Positions 52,985 to 64,000 of a DNA stretch of 64,000 nucleotides are shown piece after piece. The translations under genes and the position numbers were made by a program. Numbering within the stretch: the first letter of the stretch is position 1; each line of letters starts with the position of its first letter. Under the pieces are notes generated by a model that was not told the origin of the DNA, searched no databases, and saw only the letters and a program-made list of their open reading frames with translations. Source of the DNA: Vespula vulgaris. Taxonomy: Eukaryota; Arthropoda; Insecta; Hymenoptera; Vespidae. The stretch spans positions 2,833,501 to 2,897,500 of the forward strand of contig NC_066598.1 of NCBI RefSeq assembly GCF_905475345.1. The letters run 5' to 3'.

Positions 52985-54663
52985 GTTTGCAAAGGTCAAA
53001 AGTGCATGAATTGTTGCGAAGTGCTTGAGCCCTCCGCTTTCTCGCTGTGAACAGTACAATGCGATCGGTGACCCCGTTTCATTCCACCAAGCTGAAAACC
53101 ACTGCCAGCTGTGCACAGCTTCGCGATTAAGTTTTTCTCTCTTCTCCCTCTTCAACCCTCCCTTCCCCCCACACACCTTTCCCCCCTACACCCCTCGAAA
53201 ACTCTCAATGGAACTCGACGATGACGTATCGTTTTTCAAAAAGTCCTGTATGTCATCCATAACACACCGCAACATTTGAATTGTTAACGCATCGATGTCC
53301 TCGTCAAATTGTTATTACGTTGAAACAATGCTTTTTTGTTTTTCTATTTTTCTTTTTTTACAGTAAAAATTCTCGAGAGAGAAAGGAGGGGCAATTGAAA
53401 TTAAAAAAAAAAAAAAGAGAAAAAAAAACTTTCTAGCATTGTATATCAATATCAGAGACATTGAAAATTCTTAAATTTGAATTAGCAAAGATACGAAAGT
53501 TTCGATGTAATACTTTTTATTTCAAAATGCCAGAAAAAATACGAGTCTCGTTTCGATGGAAGAGAAAGAGAGAAAAAAAGAGAGAGAGAGAGAGAGAGAT
53601 GTACATACCGATTTCATTGGCACCCACCTTTCTTTCTCTTTCTCTCTCTCTGTCTCTCTTTTTCTCTCTTTCTACCCAATTGTTACCCATCTAGCCACGT
53701 TTCTACTTTTCCGTGGTCATTTATAGTTCGTACAAGGTATAAAAGGGGGTATTCAACAATTCGTCCAACCTTTTTTTCACCTCGAAATTGAGATGGCCTT
53801 TTGCAGATAGTCATTCAAGTAGAACAAGTAAATCGAATCAATCTTTATTCAAACACATCATACGTATTAATAAAAAGATCATTCTACCGCCGATTGACTT
53901 TACGTTTATCGTCGATAATTGTACACATTTCTTTTAATTTTTTTTGTTTTTTTTTTTTCAATCCACAATCCTATCGATAAATGAATAATTAGTATTAATG
54001 AGAGAGAAAATGAAATACAATACATTAGATTTTGCCAGGGACTATGTAACGTGGAATTCGTGAAGATTAATGAGAGATAGTACAAATTTCAAACGAGTTT
54101 GAAGGCTGATGCTGTTGGTGTTGCTGTTGCTATTAATGGTAGTGGTGGTGGTGGTAGTAGTGATGGTGGTAGTTGTGGCGATGGTGATCAATTATTCCGA
54201 CACGATATTTGAAAACTATCGGACAGCAATTTGGCCAAACACGGAGATAGGTTTACTCAAAAATCATCGAAAAATCATTGAAAAAATTTTCTGTGAGATA
54301 ATATTCTACCAGCATAAGTCACGAATATTTAACGATAAATCAATCCGTCGATCGACGAAATTTCTTCGACGGTTATTACGAAACATCGACGAATAATAAC
54401 GTTCGATGCCTTATCGAGATCATTTAATCAGTATTTTCCGATAATCGAACGTACGAGCAAGCGTATCCTCTTGCACGGCTATCGCATCGCATCTCGTATC
54501 CGTGCAGATTCAAAACGCCACTGTATAGCTTCGTGAACGACCTCCTGATAACATCGTTTACTCTCCCTCTACATTTACGAAAATGCTCGAGCAACTTTAC
54601 GAAACAACAACAAGAATCGATATTCCGCACGCTTCCCTAGCGATTCTTTCGTACAATAAAAAA

Positions 54664-54704
<41 letters not shown>

Positions 54705-57372
54705 AAAAAGAAGAAAAGAAAAAACCCAAAAAAGAAAAGAGAGAGAGAGAGAGAGATAGAGAGCGTAACTTTGCTTTACTCGTTCCTTTTTTTCTTTTCT
54801 TTTTTCTTTTTCTTTTTTTTCTTTTTTTTACGCAGAAAACTTTTTTACCTTCGTTAAAACCTTCGAAACTAGTTTTACGAGAGAGTCGTAAGGTTGAAAC
54901 GATGTATCATGATTAAAATTTTTCACTCTTCCAGTTGAACGATCTCTCGAACGTGTTCTTCGAGATTCCTAAGTGGTTGAGAATGTATAATATCGAAAAA
55001 GGAAAAGAAAAGGAAAAGAAACAGGAAAATATGACGTTTCATAAAAAATATAGATAGAAAGAATGACGAGAAAAATTGAGAAAATACGTACACATATACA
55101 CGTACATACGTACATACATATATATATATATTTTCGGCTATACATTGTCTCCTTGTCAAGCTTCAATGTGTACAGAAACGTCAGATTAGGTCCTCGGGTT
55201 CTCTTTCAGTTCGTCTCTTTTTTCCTTCTCTCTTTTCTTGAAGCTTTGTGTCGAGTAAAGAAGAAAATGACAGCGTGTGTTAAAACGTAAAGGAAATATT
55301 ATATGGGGTTTTCTTCGTTGTCCAAAGTGGCCAGGAGCCAGTAACAACCTTCCTACGACTCGGCTTACGAAGAAAAGAAGCTGTCCGATATTAAAACTTG
55401 GCATTCTCTGCTGATCTTGAAATAAGAGGAGTGGAAATCTCTTTCTGGGATCAAGTCCTTTCTTCTTTCGCTAGTTTCTTTATCTCCGTTAAACTTGTGC
55501 GTTTAATGCTACTTTACAGATATTATACAAAGAAACGTCACGATGCAATACGTGAGTACATATAAATTATAACAAATTGCAAAGAATGTATCTTTTTCCC
55601 TTTCTTTTCTCTTCTTTTTTAAGAATTAATTTATATCTAATAATGGAGCAACCAAAGTAAAACGTTTTGTGCATGTGTCATCTCTCGTACATACGTACAA
55701 ATATATATATTATGTTACAAAAAAGATATATATTCTCTTTGTCTCTCTTTATCTCTATTCTGCATAAATTAAAAGCACACCTTCGTATCATTTCCCCAGA
55801 CCAGCTAGATCCATTATTATACTTTTAATTAATGAAGCATGCTGCGTATTCGTTTTATGACTGGTTTCGTTAGACACACATACGTACAGAGGACATACGT
55901 ATAAGGTAAAATTCAATTCTCATGGAATAATAATTGAAGGTACGATACAACGTTCCCGTAGTATAAACATTTCCTTTTCACACCGTTACGTACTTAGTAT
56001 TAATATTGATCTATCCTTCGTTCGGAGAAAAAGAAAATAAAAGAAACGACTCGGAGATGTTTATGTAAACAAAAGCGTTTCAGACCGAATGAGTACATAG
56101 ATAAGGTAAAAGGACAAACGATAAAAACGTGTTTACAATTTCATCACAGACGACCGGTTGATATTCCGTCTGAGTCAGTCGATCTTTGACGTCTTTAGTA
56201 TTCACATGTACCTACGAGATTACATACGAGAAAGGTTCGACGTATCCACGTGGGTGCAAGAGAGAAGTTCGTTGCGTGAGCGGATCGATCGCTGAAAGGC
56301 TTTCACGAAGATGCCTTTACTCATAGAGCTTCCATCGCGATTCATTGTCTCATACCATCCTCGTTTCATTACCTTCTCTCTCTCTCTCTCTCTCTCTTCG
56401 TCTTTCTCTCTGTGGGTGGGTGTGTTTATATAGCCACGTGCCAGGATATTCTTCGACGCTTCCGGAACGTTGCAGGCTCGACAACCAAAGTGCTCGCTCG
56501 CGATTAGTCGCTCAAGCGGATGACGAAGAGAGGCTTTGCAAGCTCTCGGCTCTCTCTCGTTAATTATTATAATAACCTTTAGCTCGAACATATCTATATG
56601 TGTGTATGTGACATGAACAATACAATATACGTATATAATATATGAACAATATACGTCTGTGTGTGTGTGTATGTACATAAGTATGTCTATTTGTATGTGC
56701 GTATATAATATATATATATACATATTGTATATGTATTTATCGTCGAGCAAATCTCTTAAAATTAATTAATTATTTAATTATCACCATTAAACTCCGAACG
56801 ACGAAATTGCGAAAGCGTTAAAAATCGATCGAGAAAGATAAATTATCAGAACGATAAGTTTCCAAGTAACTTTGCTACTCTTCGACTTAATTATCATTAA
56901 TACGAAGGAAACTTACTTGAACCTTTGTAACAATACTATGACATTGTTTTTCTTAGAAATATCGATAAACAGAGAAAAAACATTTTCGAATAGATTTATC
57001 CATCTCTATTATCTTGATGATAGTAAACACGTATGTATAAGCGTATACATGGAAAGGAGCAAACGTTAGATCGTAATAGAATAATAATAATAACAGTAAT
57101 AATTTACCGGTCACATTGAAATGTTAACAGTTCCGGACGATTGTTCGAAGCTTCTATCTTCGTATTGTGGTTGTTGGAGAGCGAGAAATCAACTCACGAA
57201 TCGACTGCGAACGGTTATTTACATTTTCACGTATGCACGATTCTATCCACTGCTACGAAGAGACAGAGCATTAAACTTTACCGTTTCTTCCATGCGAACG
57301 ATCCGAGACTATCCACGAGGATGCATTCTCATCTGCCAGAGATTTATCTATCTTTTCTTCTCTATTTCTCCG

Positions 57373-57403
<31 letters not shown>

Positions 57404-58630
57404 CTTTCTGTCTCTCTCTCTCTCTCTCTCTTACTTCATCTCTTTCTCTCTTTTCATAGAAACGTATGCGAAACTACCAGACACAAATAACAGATTCACC
57501 GAGTGCAAGAACTTCAAATAGAGACGGACAGAGAACATAGTGAAAACCAACAGGAGACAATCAATGTTTCACCATAAAATATAACAAACGTTCTCTCCTA
57601 TCGTATTTCGTATACCACGATCCTCTACCATCAATTAATTTCTTTCTTCGTTTCTAATTTAGAACATGGTTTCGTCTCTTCTTATTCTTCTTGCTCTTCA
57701 TTTTTTCCTTTCCTTTATTCTTTGTATTTTTATTTTGAAAACACGGATATCAAGCGTTTAAAAAAAAAAAAAAAAAAGAAAAAGAGAAATCAGAAGATTG
57801 ATCTGGATCATCAATTTATTTAGAAACGTAGATACGTACGTACTTACGTAGTTACATACGTAAGTTACTTATTTAAATGTAATCCGTATCGATTCGCGAC
57901 GTATTCATGCGCGTGATCTGTAGCTGTAACGTAGGACACACGTGTGATCCTTACTCGGACCGACAGATGTATGTATGTACATACGTAGGATATGTGTACG
58001 TTCGAAACAAGGATTCTATATCCTGTGAGATTGCTTTCAAGGAACACGTGTAGATACACAGGTGCAAGAGGAGTAACTTAGAAGAGAGACTACATTGATT
58101 TCCTAATCACAGTTAATATATGAATACTTTTATCTGTCTCACAAAAAAATGTAACGATAAACTGTGATCGATGATAATTGAATTGTTACGATAAAAATGT
58201 TTAAAAAATATATATATATATGTATATATATATAGAAATATCAATCAAAGTATATAAAACAAAAACGTATATCGATATAAGTATATAATGTACGTATTCT
58301 CACGATCTTGGAAAGTAATATATCTTCGAAGTAAAGTTGAGAAAGGGAGTATCGGCCACATATAGACGAGTTTAGATACGGTCTTACTACTCCGCTAGTC
58401 ATATAGGCCAACAACAGATTGATCCTGAAAACATTCACGTGCTTTACGGAGTTTCTTCGGTTTTGCAGTTGCCAGAGAAAAATAGTAGGTCAACGCTTAG
58501 AGCACAACGATATTTTCTCGAGAAACAGTAATAACGGTTTGAAGAACTCTACGGTAAGATGGATGGACGTTGGAAAAGAGGACTGGAGTTTCCTTCTTCT
58601 TGTCGTCTTCGTAGCTGTCGAAAAGAGTAC

Positions 58631-58735
58631 AAGAAGAAGAAGAAGAAGAAGAAGAAGAAGAAGAAGAAGAAGAGGAAAAGGAGGAAGAAGAAGAAGAAGA
58701 GGAAGAAGTAGAAGAAGTAGAAGAAGAGAGAAAGT
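58631..58735. repeat. GAA trinucleotide repeat
   Basis: GAA/AAG units with AGG and TAG interruptions over about 100 bp, translating to poly-Arg or poly-Lys in the plus strand frames; a purine-only tract. Confidence 0.96.
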
Positions 58736-59045
58736 GCTTGAGTTAACTTCTATGGTGATGACTAGCCATCAGCGAAGTGAGAAGGAAATAGTTATGATGA
58801 TGATACTAGTCGGAGACTTTCATTAGCTTCGCAAAGAAACCACCCTTATTTATGAATGAACTTAATCGTTAAGCTCGTAAAAATCTAATCGACGTTATCT
58901 CGACTTTTATCGGACAAAGTTTTTTTTACCGAGAGGGTGTAACGATGGAGATTAAAACGTAGACAACGAGAGAGAAGTTAGGTTTTTTTTCTCTCTCTTT
59001 CTTTTTTTTTAACCGGAGAATAGAAAAGAATAGAGGGGAAAAAAG

Positions 59046-59077
<32 letters not shown>

Positions 59078-59365
59078 CAGAGAGAGTAAAAAAATGAAGA
59101 AATTACGCGTGAAAAAATATTTTTGCAAGTACGCTTAGAAACGTCTTTATCTTTCCGTTCGAACTTCTTTCCAACAGATAAATAATATTTGCTATAGTTA
59201 ACGCATTGGTAGATAGTAGATACCGACGATCTATCGATTACTTCCGGTACTTTTCACCCTTTTCGACAGATGAATAAAAGCATAACCCCTACGAGCAAAT
59301 CGTTGCTATAGAAGAGAGAAAGAGAGAGCATACACGAGCACGAATACTTTTTTCTCTCTCTCTCC

Positions 59366-59417
<52 letters not shown>

Positions 59418-60072
59418 CTCTCGATTGGTAGCTTCCCAGTTCGTGACATTTCAGATTTACCCCCACACTTTCTCTTTATCTGTCTCTTTCTTTCCTATTT
59501 TGCGATTTCTCTCGTCGAGTCGAATGAAAAGGTATAACACAATCACGACGTATGACCTTTATATCCCTCTTTTCATGGATTTTCGCGACAAGTAGAGAAA
59601 GAAAAAAAATATCTAATAGATGAAATTCACAATCCATCCATCTTATGGATTAAGATTTCATCTTTTTCTTTCTTTCTTTCTTGGTTTCTTTTTTTTCTTT
59701 TACTTTTTCTGTTCGAAATATACCGATCGTATTATGTAATATAAATTTCTTTCGTACGATTATCCACCGTCGTTCGTTAATCTCATTATCGACAAAGTTC
59801 GTTTCATACAATCCAGATAACGAAGCTAAAAGAAAGAAAGAAAGAAAGAAAGAAAGATTGAAAGAAAGGAAGGAAGAAAGGAAGGAAGAAAAAACGTTTC
59901 ATGTTCCACGGAGATAAAGGAGAATAAGAAAACAGAATGAGAGGAACGAGATGCAGCGGAAAGTAGAGTGGAATGAAATTTACACGGAGGGAAGAATGAA
60001 AAGATAATACCATAGAAAACTGTTTCCAGAACGTCGCGCTCTAGGAACGTAGAAGCAGTACCAAGAATTTAA

Positions 60073-60079
60073 AGAAAAA

Positions 60080-60123
<44 letters not shown>

Positions 60124-60126
60124 AAA
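60073..60126. repeat. GAAA tetranucleotide repeat
   Basis: About 12 uninterrupted AAAG units in a longer purine tract. Confidence 0.97.
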
Positions 60127-60288
60127 AAGGGGTTACAAAAAAATAAAAGAGAGAAAAAATAAATGAAAGAAAGGGAAAGAAAGAGAGAGAGAAAAAAAGA
60201 AAAGTAATCTTCACGGTCATACACTAACAATCGAGTATCGATTCCATAAAACTTCGTGTCGACGTTTCAAACAAACAAGATAACGATT

Positions 60289-60620
60289 ATTCAGGGTGTC
60301 TCACTTCTCTTTTCTCTTTTTCCTTTTTTTTTTTTTCGTCAAACTTCATCAACGTGTTTTATTTGGAACAAAATTCAGAATGGAGGTAAAGAAAGGTTAT
60401 ACGAATATATATATGCTCTTAAATAGTATTTTTATATACATATATATTATATGTATATATATAAATTTTTATTAGAACTCGTCAATAATCGTCGTTTAAA
60501 TGAGCCTCACGTTCGTACAACATTTCTTTTTCCACTTATTTTACTGTTATTTATAGATTATGTTATACATAGGCGACAAAAGAAATAAAAAAGGCGAAGA
60601 AACTGGTAACACCTTGTATT
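60289..60620. mobile_element. Possible MITE-like element with CAGGGTGT / CAAGGTGT ends
   Basis: The left end is TATTCAGGGTGTCTCA and the right end, reverse complemented, is AATACAAGGTGTTACC; about 10 of 16 positions agree, including a shared GGTGT. The interior (about 300 bp) is AT-rich with TA repeats and holds no gene. The ends resemble the 1694-1800 element, but the inverted-repeat match is weak. Confidence 0.3.
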
Positions 60621-61049
60621 CGATAATTATACGTCCATTTATTGTTCAATGAAGTGTATTTTTTTTTTTTTATTTTTCAGTTCAAATTGCGACGATATTA
60701 ACAACTTTCACGTTTACGAATGATTAGCCTCTTATTAATTCCAGTTAGCCTACTAATTATATCGAATTAATCGTCGGATAAGGTTAGCCGCGATCAATCA
60801 TGCGTCAAGGTTATCGGCTTGCTTCCATTATCCACGAAATTATGGGCAATCCAGCTCGAAGCATGGAGTTATTTATACGAGACACGTAGTAAATGGTGTC
60901 ATTCCTTCCTTCTGTCGTTCTTCGTCAACCAAATATGAAACAGAAAAGGACAAGGAATAATACGTGCTCACGTTTCTCTCATGTAGTTCTACAAAGCTGA
61001 TTATAAGCCTCGTTTCTGTAACAATTGAGTTTCACCTCTTGCTTTTACT

Positions 61050-61053
<4 letters not shown>

Positions 61054-61101
<48 letters not shown>
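61054..61101. repeat. CT microsatellite
   Basis: About 23 CT units. Confidence 0.97.
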
Positions 61102-61104
<3 letters not shown>

Positions 61105-61794
61105 TCTCTGTATATAACGAATGTTAGTTACACCTGTAAACCACAAAACGACGAAGAACTCTGGCAAAATTTTCGCAGAAAAATGTAAATGTCGTGATTT
61201 AGAAATACGAAGAATTATGAAAAACCCTGAAACCATTGTTAATTAACATTTGAAGAACGTCGTTGTTGTTCGCACTTTTGCGACTTGCATTTTTTCCTGT
61301 CGATTTTCGTGAGAGATTAGAAGAAAAGGAAAAAAAAACAGAGAAGAAAAAAGAAAAAAGAAATAATAACAATATTGAAAAATGTCGAAAAAAAATAACA
61401 AAAATAAAAAAGAGAAAAAAAAGACGGGGAAAAAACAATACAAGAGAAAAGAGAAAAAAATTACCGAAGAGTCGTACAAAAAAAAAGAGAGAGAGAGAGA
61501 GAGAAAAAAAAGGAAATAGTAGCATGAAAAATTCGTGCTGCAGCTTTATACGAGCAGTACTCGGCGCAAACGTGCCGAGATATCGTTGAGCGTTAAGCTC
61601 CGGACGAAAATTAAAGCGTGAAAGAGACACTAATCTTCGATCCGTGCTGGCCAATTTAAACGTTAACGTCCTCGGTACACATATACACAATGCTCGAGAG
61701 CTCTAGCAATATGCACGATTATGCGAACTCGCGTACGTTAATATTCCAAGAGGTGGATAGAGAGCGTGAGAGAGTGAGAAAGAAAGAGAGATAA

Positions 61795-61840
<46 letters not shown>

Positions 61841-62212
61841 AAAAGAGAGAGAGAGAGAAAAGAGAACGTTCGTTATATTAGGAATAATATCCGTAGACGA
61901 TAAAGCTAACGCAAGCACACCTGCTCCAAATCGAATCCGCGCGAGTCTTCCGCACGAAAAGCCACGGATTTTCATGCCCCTGGTCAAACCGGTAATGAAC
62001 ATCCGCGAAATAATCTGCAATTATATGGATAATCGGGAACTAACTGAAATTGCAATGTGAATAATAAAGCACGATACTGCTCGTTACTCCGGGACAATAT
62101 TGTAGGAACTAATATAGGAATGACATATGTAAAGTTGAACTTTGACATTTGTCCTTTCGCGAATATTATACAGATGGATCATTCGAAAAAAAAGAAACAA
62201 ACGAAAAAAAAG

Positions 62213-62216
<4 letters not shown>

Positions 62217-62252
<36 letters not shown>
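62217..62252. repeat. TA microsatellite
   Basis: About 17 TA units. Confidence 0.97.
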
Positions 62253-62255
<3 letters not shown>

Positions 62256-62935
62256 TATATAGATGATAATTGTCAAAGAGGAAAAATAGATAGTACTATC
62301 TGTAGTACTATATACTTCTTTTTCATGGCGTTATTCCGTCTCGTAAAATCACTTTGGGTGGATATAAGTACGAGGTAATAAAAATTTTATTACTCGAATA
62401 TACTATATCGCTTTCGGAAATGAGAGAATGAGAGAAAGAGAGGGAGAGAGAGAGAGAGAGGGATCGTCGGGTTAGTGGTAAACCACTAGCATGCTTGACT
62501 ATTACTATTTGCTAGGGAGAACAATACCGTTCCGGATATTCCTATACGCGGTTTAAAGTAAGAGAATAAAGCTGAAATGTCCAATGATTTCTGCGTTATC
62601 CATCGTTTACAAATACGTATATGCGCACGTATCTATCCAGATACATGGTATGTATTATATAACAACAACGAATCGTTTCGAACTCGTTGCGTGTCTGTTC
62701 GAACGTTATTTCCGAATCCTGTTTCACGATATATCCAGAATAATTTTATTTAATCTCGATTGAAAAGCATACAAATTCGGGTTATTACGCAATATGTTCA
62801 AAAATAGATACCTTTTGTATCGTTGTCGCTGACGTGAATAAAAAAATTATCAAAATGAGAGAGAGCCGATGTACGTTTTATGAAAGAAAAAAAAAAAATA
62901 CGTGAGTTTTCTCGACGAGAAGAAAAAAAAAGAAA

Positions 62936-62971
<36 letters not shown>

Positions 62972-63688
62972 AACATACCTACAAAGGGTTACCAAGTAAT
63001 TTTACTTTTTCAAAGTAAAAAAAAATTAAAGGACGTGTTGCGTGCAGTTAAACTTTTATCGTTCACTCGCGATTTTTTAATCTACGAAGATAAAAGAAGT
63101 GAAAAAAAAAGAAACAAAAAATAAAAAAAACGGAAGAGAAAGATATATAAGCAAATTCATATGGCGAGAAGTAGAGATATAGTCGTCATCGTTGTCATCG
63201 TTGTCATCGTCGTCGTTGCAGTCGTCGTCGTAGTCTACGTGAAAGTAGAAAACCTTCTCATAAAAGCGATGGGAGTTTTATGCGGGAGCTAAATAAATTA
63301 AGTAAATTAAAAACTGCTCCAGGCTAAATAGCAACGTCGCGCCGTTTCTTTAAGAGGATGAATTCCCAGATCTTCTTTACTGTTAAAGACTGGGATATAA
63401 AATGAAACATCGATTCTTACGGATAAGCGTAGATTTTCATAAGAGAGAAAAAGAGAGAATAAAAGAGAAAGAGAGGAAGAGAGAGAAGAAATAAAAAGAT
63501 TAAGGACAGCTAACAAATATTTTACAGAAAGAGAGAGAAAGAAAGAGAGAAAGAAGAAACAGAGCGAGATCGATGGATCTTTAAATAGATATTATAAAGT
63601 ATATTTTTTAATATAGAAATGTTTGTATTTATATATAACTATATGTCTTAAGATGGCGATACATTTTATTAGATGAAGAACAAAATCG

Positions 63689-63734
<46 letters not shown>
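63689..63734. repeat. TA microsatellite
   Basis: About 22 TA units. Confidence 0.97.
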
Positions 63735-63738
<4 letters not shown>

Positions 63739-64000
63739 CGATAAGAATGTGTTACGATCTCGGAACGTGGCCAACGAAAAGTAAAGAGTTTCGTTCGTTT
63801 CCTGAATCAAAAACTACAAAAGTGGACGGTGGAAACTTTAATGAAGGGGTCTCCTCCCCACTTTCTTTACTGCTCTCGGTTGTACAAAAGCGAAAATGAA
63901 AAAGGAAGGATGCGAGAAGCGTATCCGCCAGCAAAGCTTCTACTTCCTTTATTCGGGAAGTGAGAAGATTCCGAACTTCTCGACGCTCGTTCTCTCGCGT

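Larger units (their letters stand above)
50871..64000. other. Upstream/5' UTR intron region of the CUB gene, no coding exon recognised
   Basis: Because the first coding exon is preceded directly by an acceptor, at least part of this stretch should be a 5' UTR intron. Contents include CA repeat 51401-51425; GA 51905-51929 and CT 51996-52021; GA 52939-52982; GA 54668-54701; palindrome 57857-57880; GAA/AAG repeat 58631-58712; CT 59370-59412; GAAA 59828-59858 and 60078-60124; CT 61056-61101; GA 61799-61832; TA 62217-62251; AAAG 62936-62971; GTC-rich 63182-63231; TA 63689-63734. The named MITE-like element at 60289-60620 lies inside. Confidence 0.5.

Noticed and set aside
62462..62540. Possible tRNA-like sequence (GGGTTAGTGGTAAACCAC)
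   Set aside because: No acceptor stem pairing, T-arm GTTCRA motif or anticodon arm could be made out.

Overview
This window looks like nuclear DNA from an insect, most likely a hymenopteran (bee or wasp type). It is AT-rich but full of CpG, and it is crowded with GA/CT, TA, AGT and GAAA microsatellites. There are no operons, ribosome binding sites or long clean ORFs, and spliced exons lie many kilobases apart. The order is inferred from composition and gene structure only; no marker gene proves it.

Only one protein-coding gene can be supported, and it lies on the minus strand. One exon (50804-50870) starts with ATG immediately after a good splice acceptor and encodes a hydrophobic secretion signal. 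It ends in phase 1 at a CAG|GTAAAC donor. About 18.8 kb further along the gene, a second exon (31843-32023) completes the split glycine codon and encodes the first half of a CUB domain. It ends at a GTGAGTAAG donor. Joined, the two give an 82-residue start of a secreted or type I membrane CUB protein. The wording of the CUB half resembles the insect SOL-1 (suppressor of lurcher)/Neto-like group, but this is a recognition call, not a search result. A 5' UTR exon must lie above 50871, perhaps in this window, and the rest of the protein must be coded below 31843. I could not identify either part.

Layout: 1-21600 has no recognisable gene and holds many microsatellites and one short MITE-like repeat (1694-1800). 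21600-23210 is a repeat island made of a roughly 50-bp minisatellite, a roughly 135-bp AT-rich tandem repeat and a 313-bp foldback element, nearly touching. 23999-24373 has the look of a plus-strand first exon (insect initiator plus a consensus donor), but nothing coding was recognised after it. 24374-31842 is either the next intron of the CUB gene or contains exons I could not recognise. 32024-50803 is the large intron. 50871-64000 is upstream sequence or 5' UTR intron, with a second possible MITE (60289-60620).

Most long open frames in the window are translations of low-complexity tracts (poly Ser-Leu, Arg-Glu, Lys-Glu) and are not genes. A few non-repetitive open frames are reported as findings rather than genes, because splice signals and codon use do not decide them.
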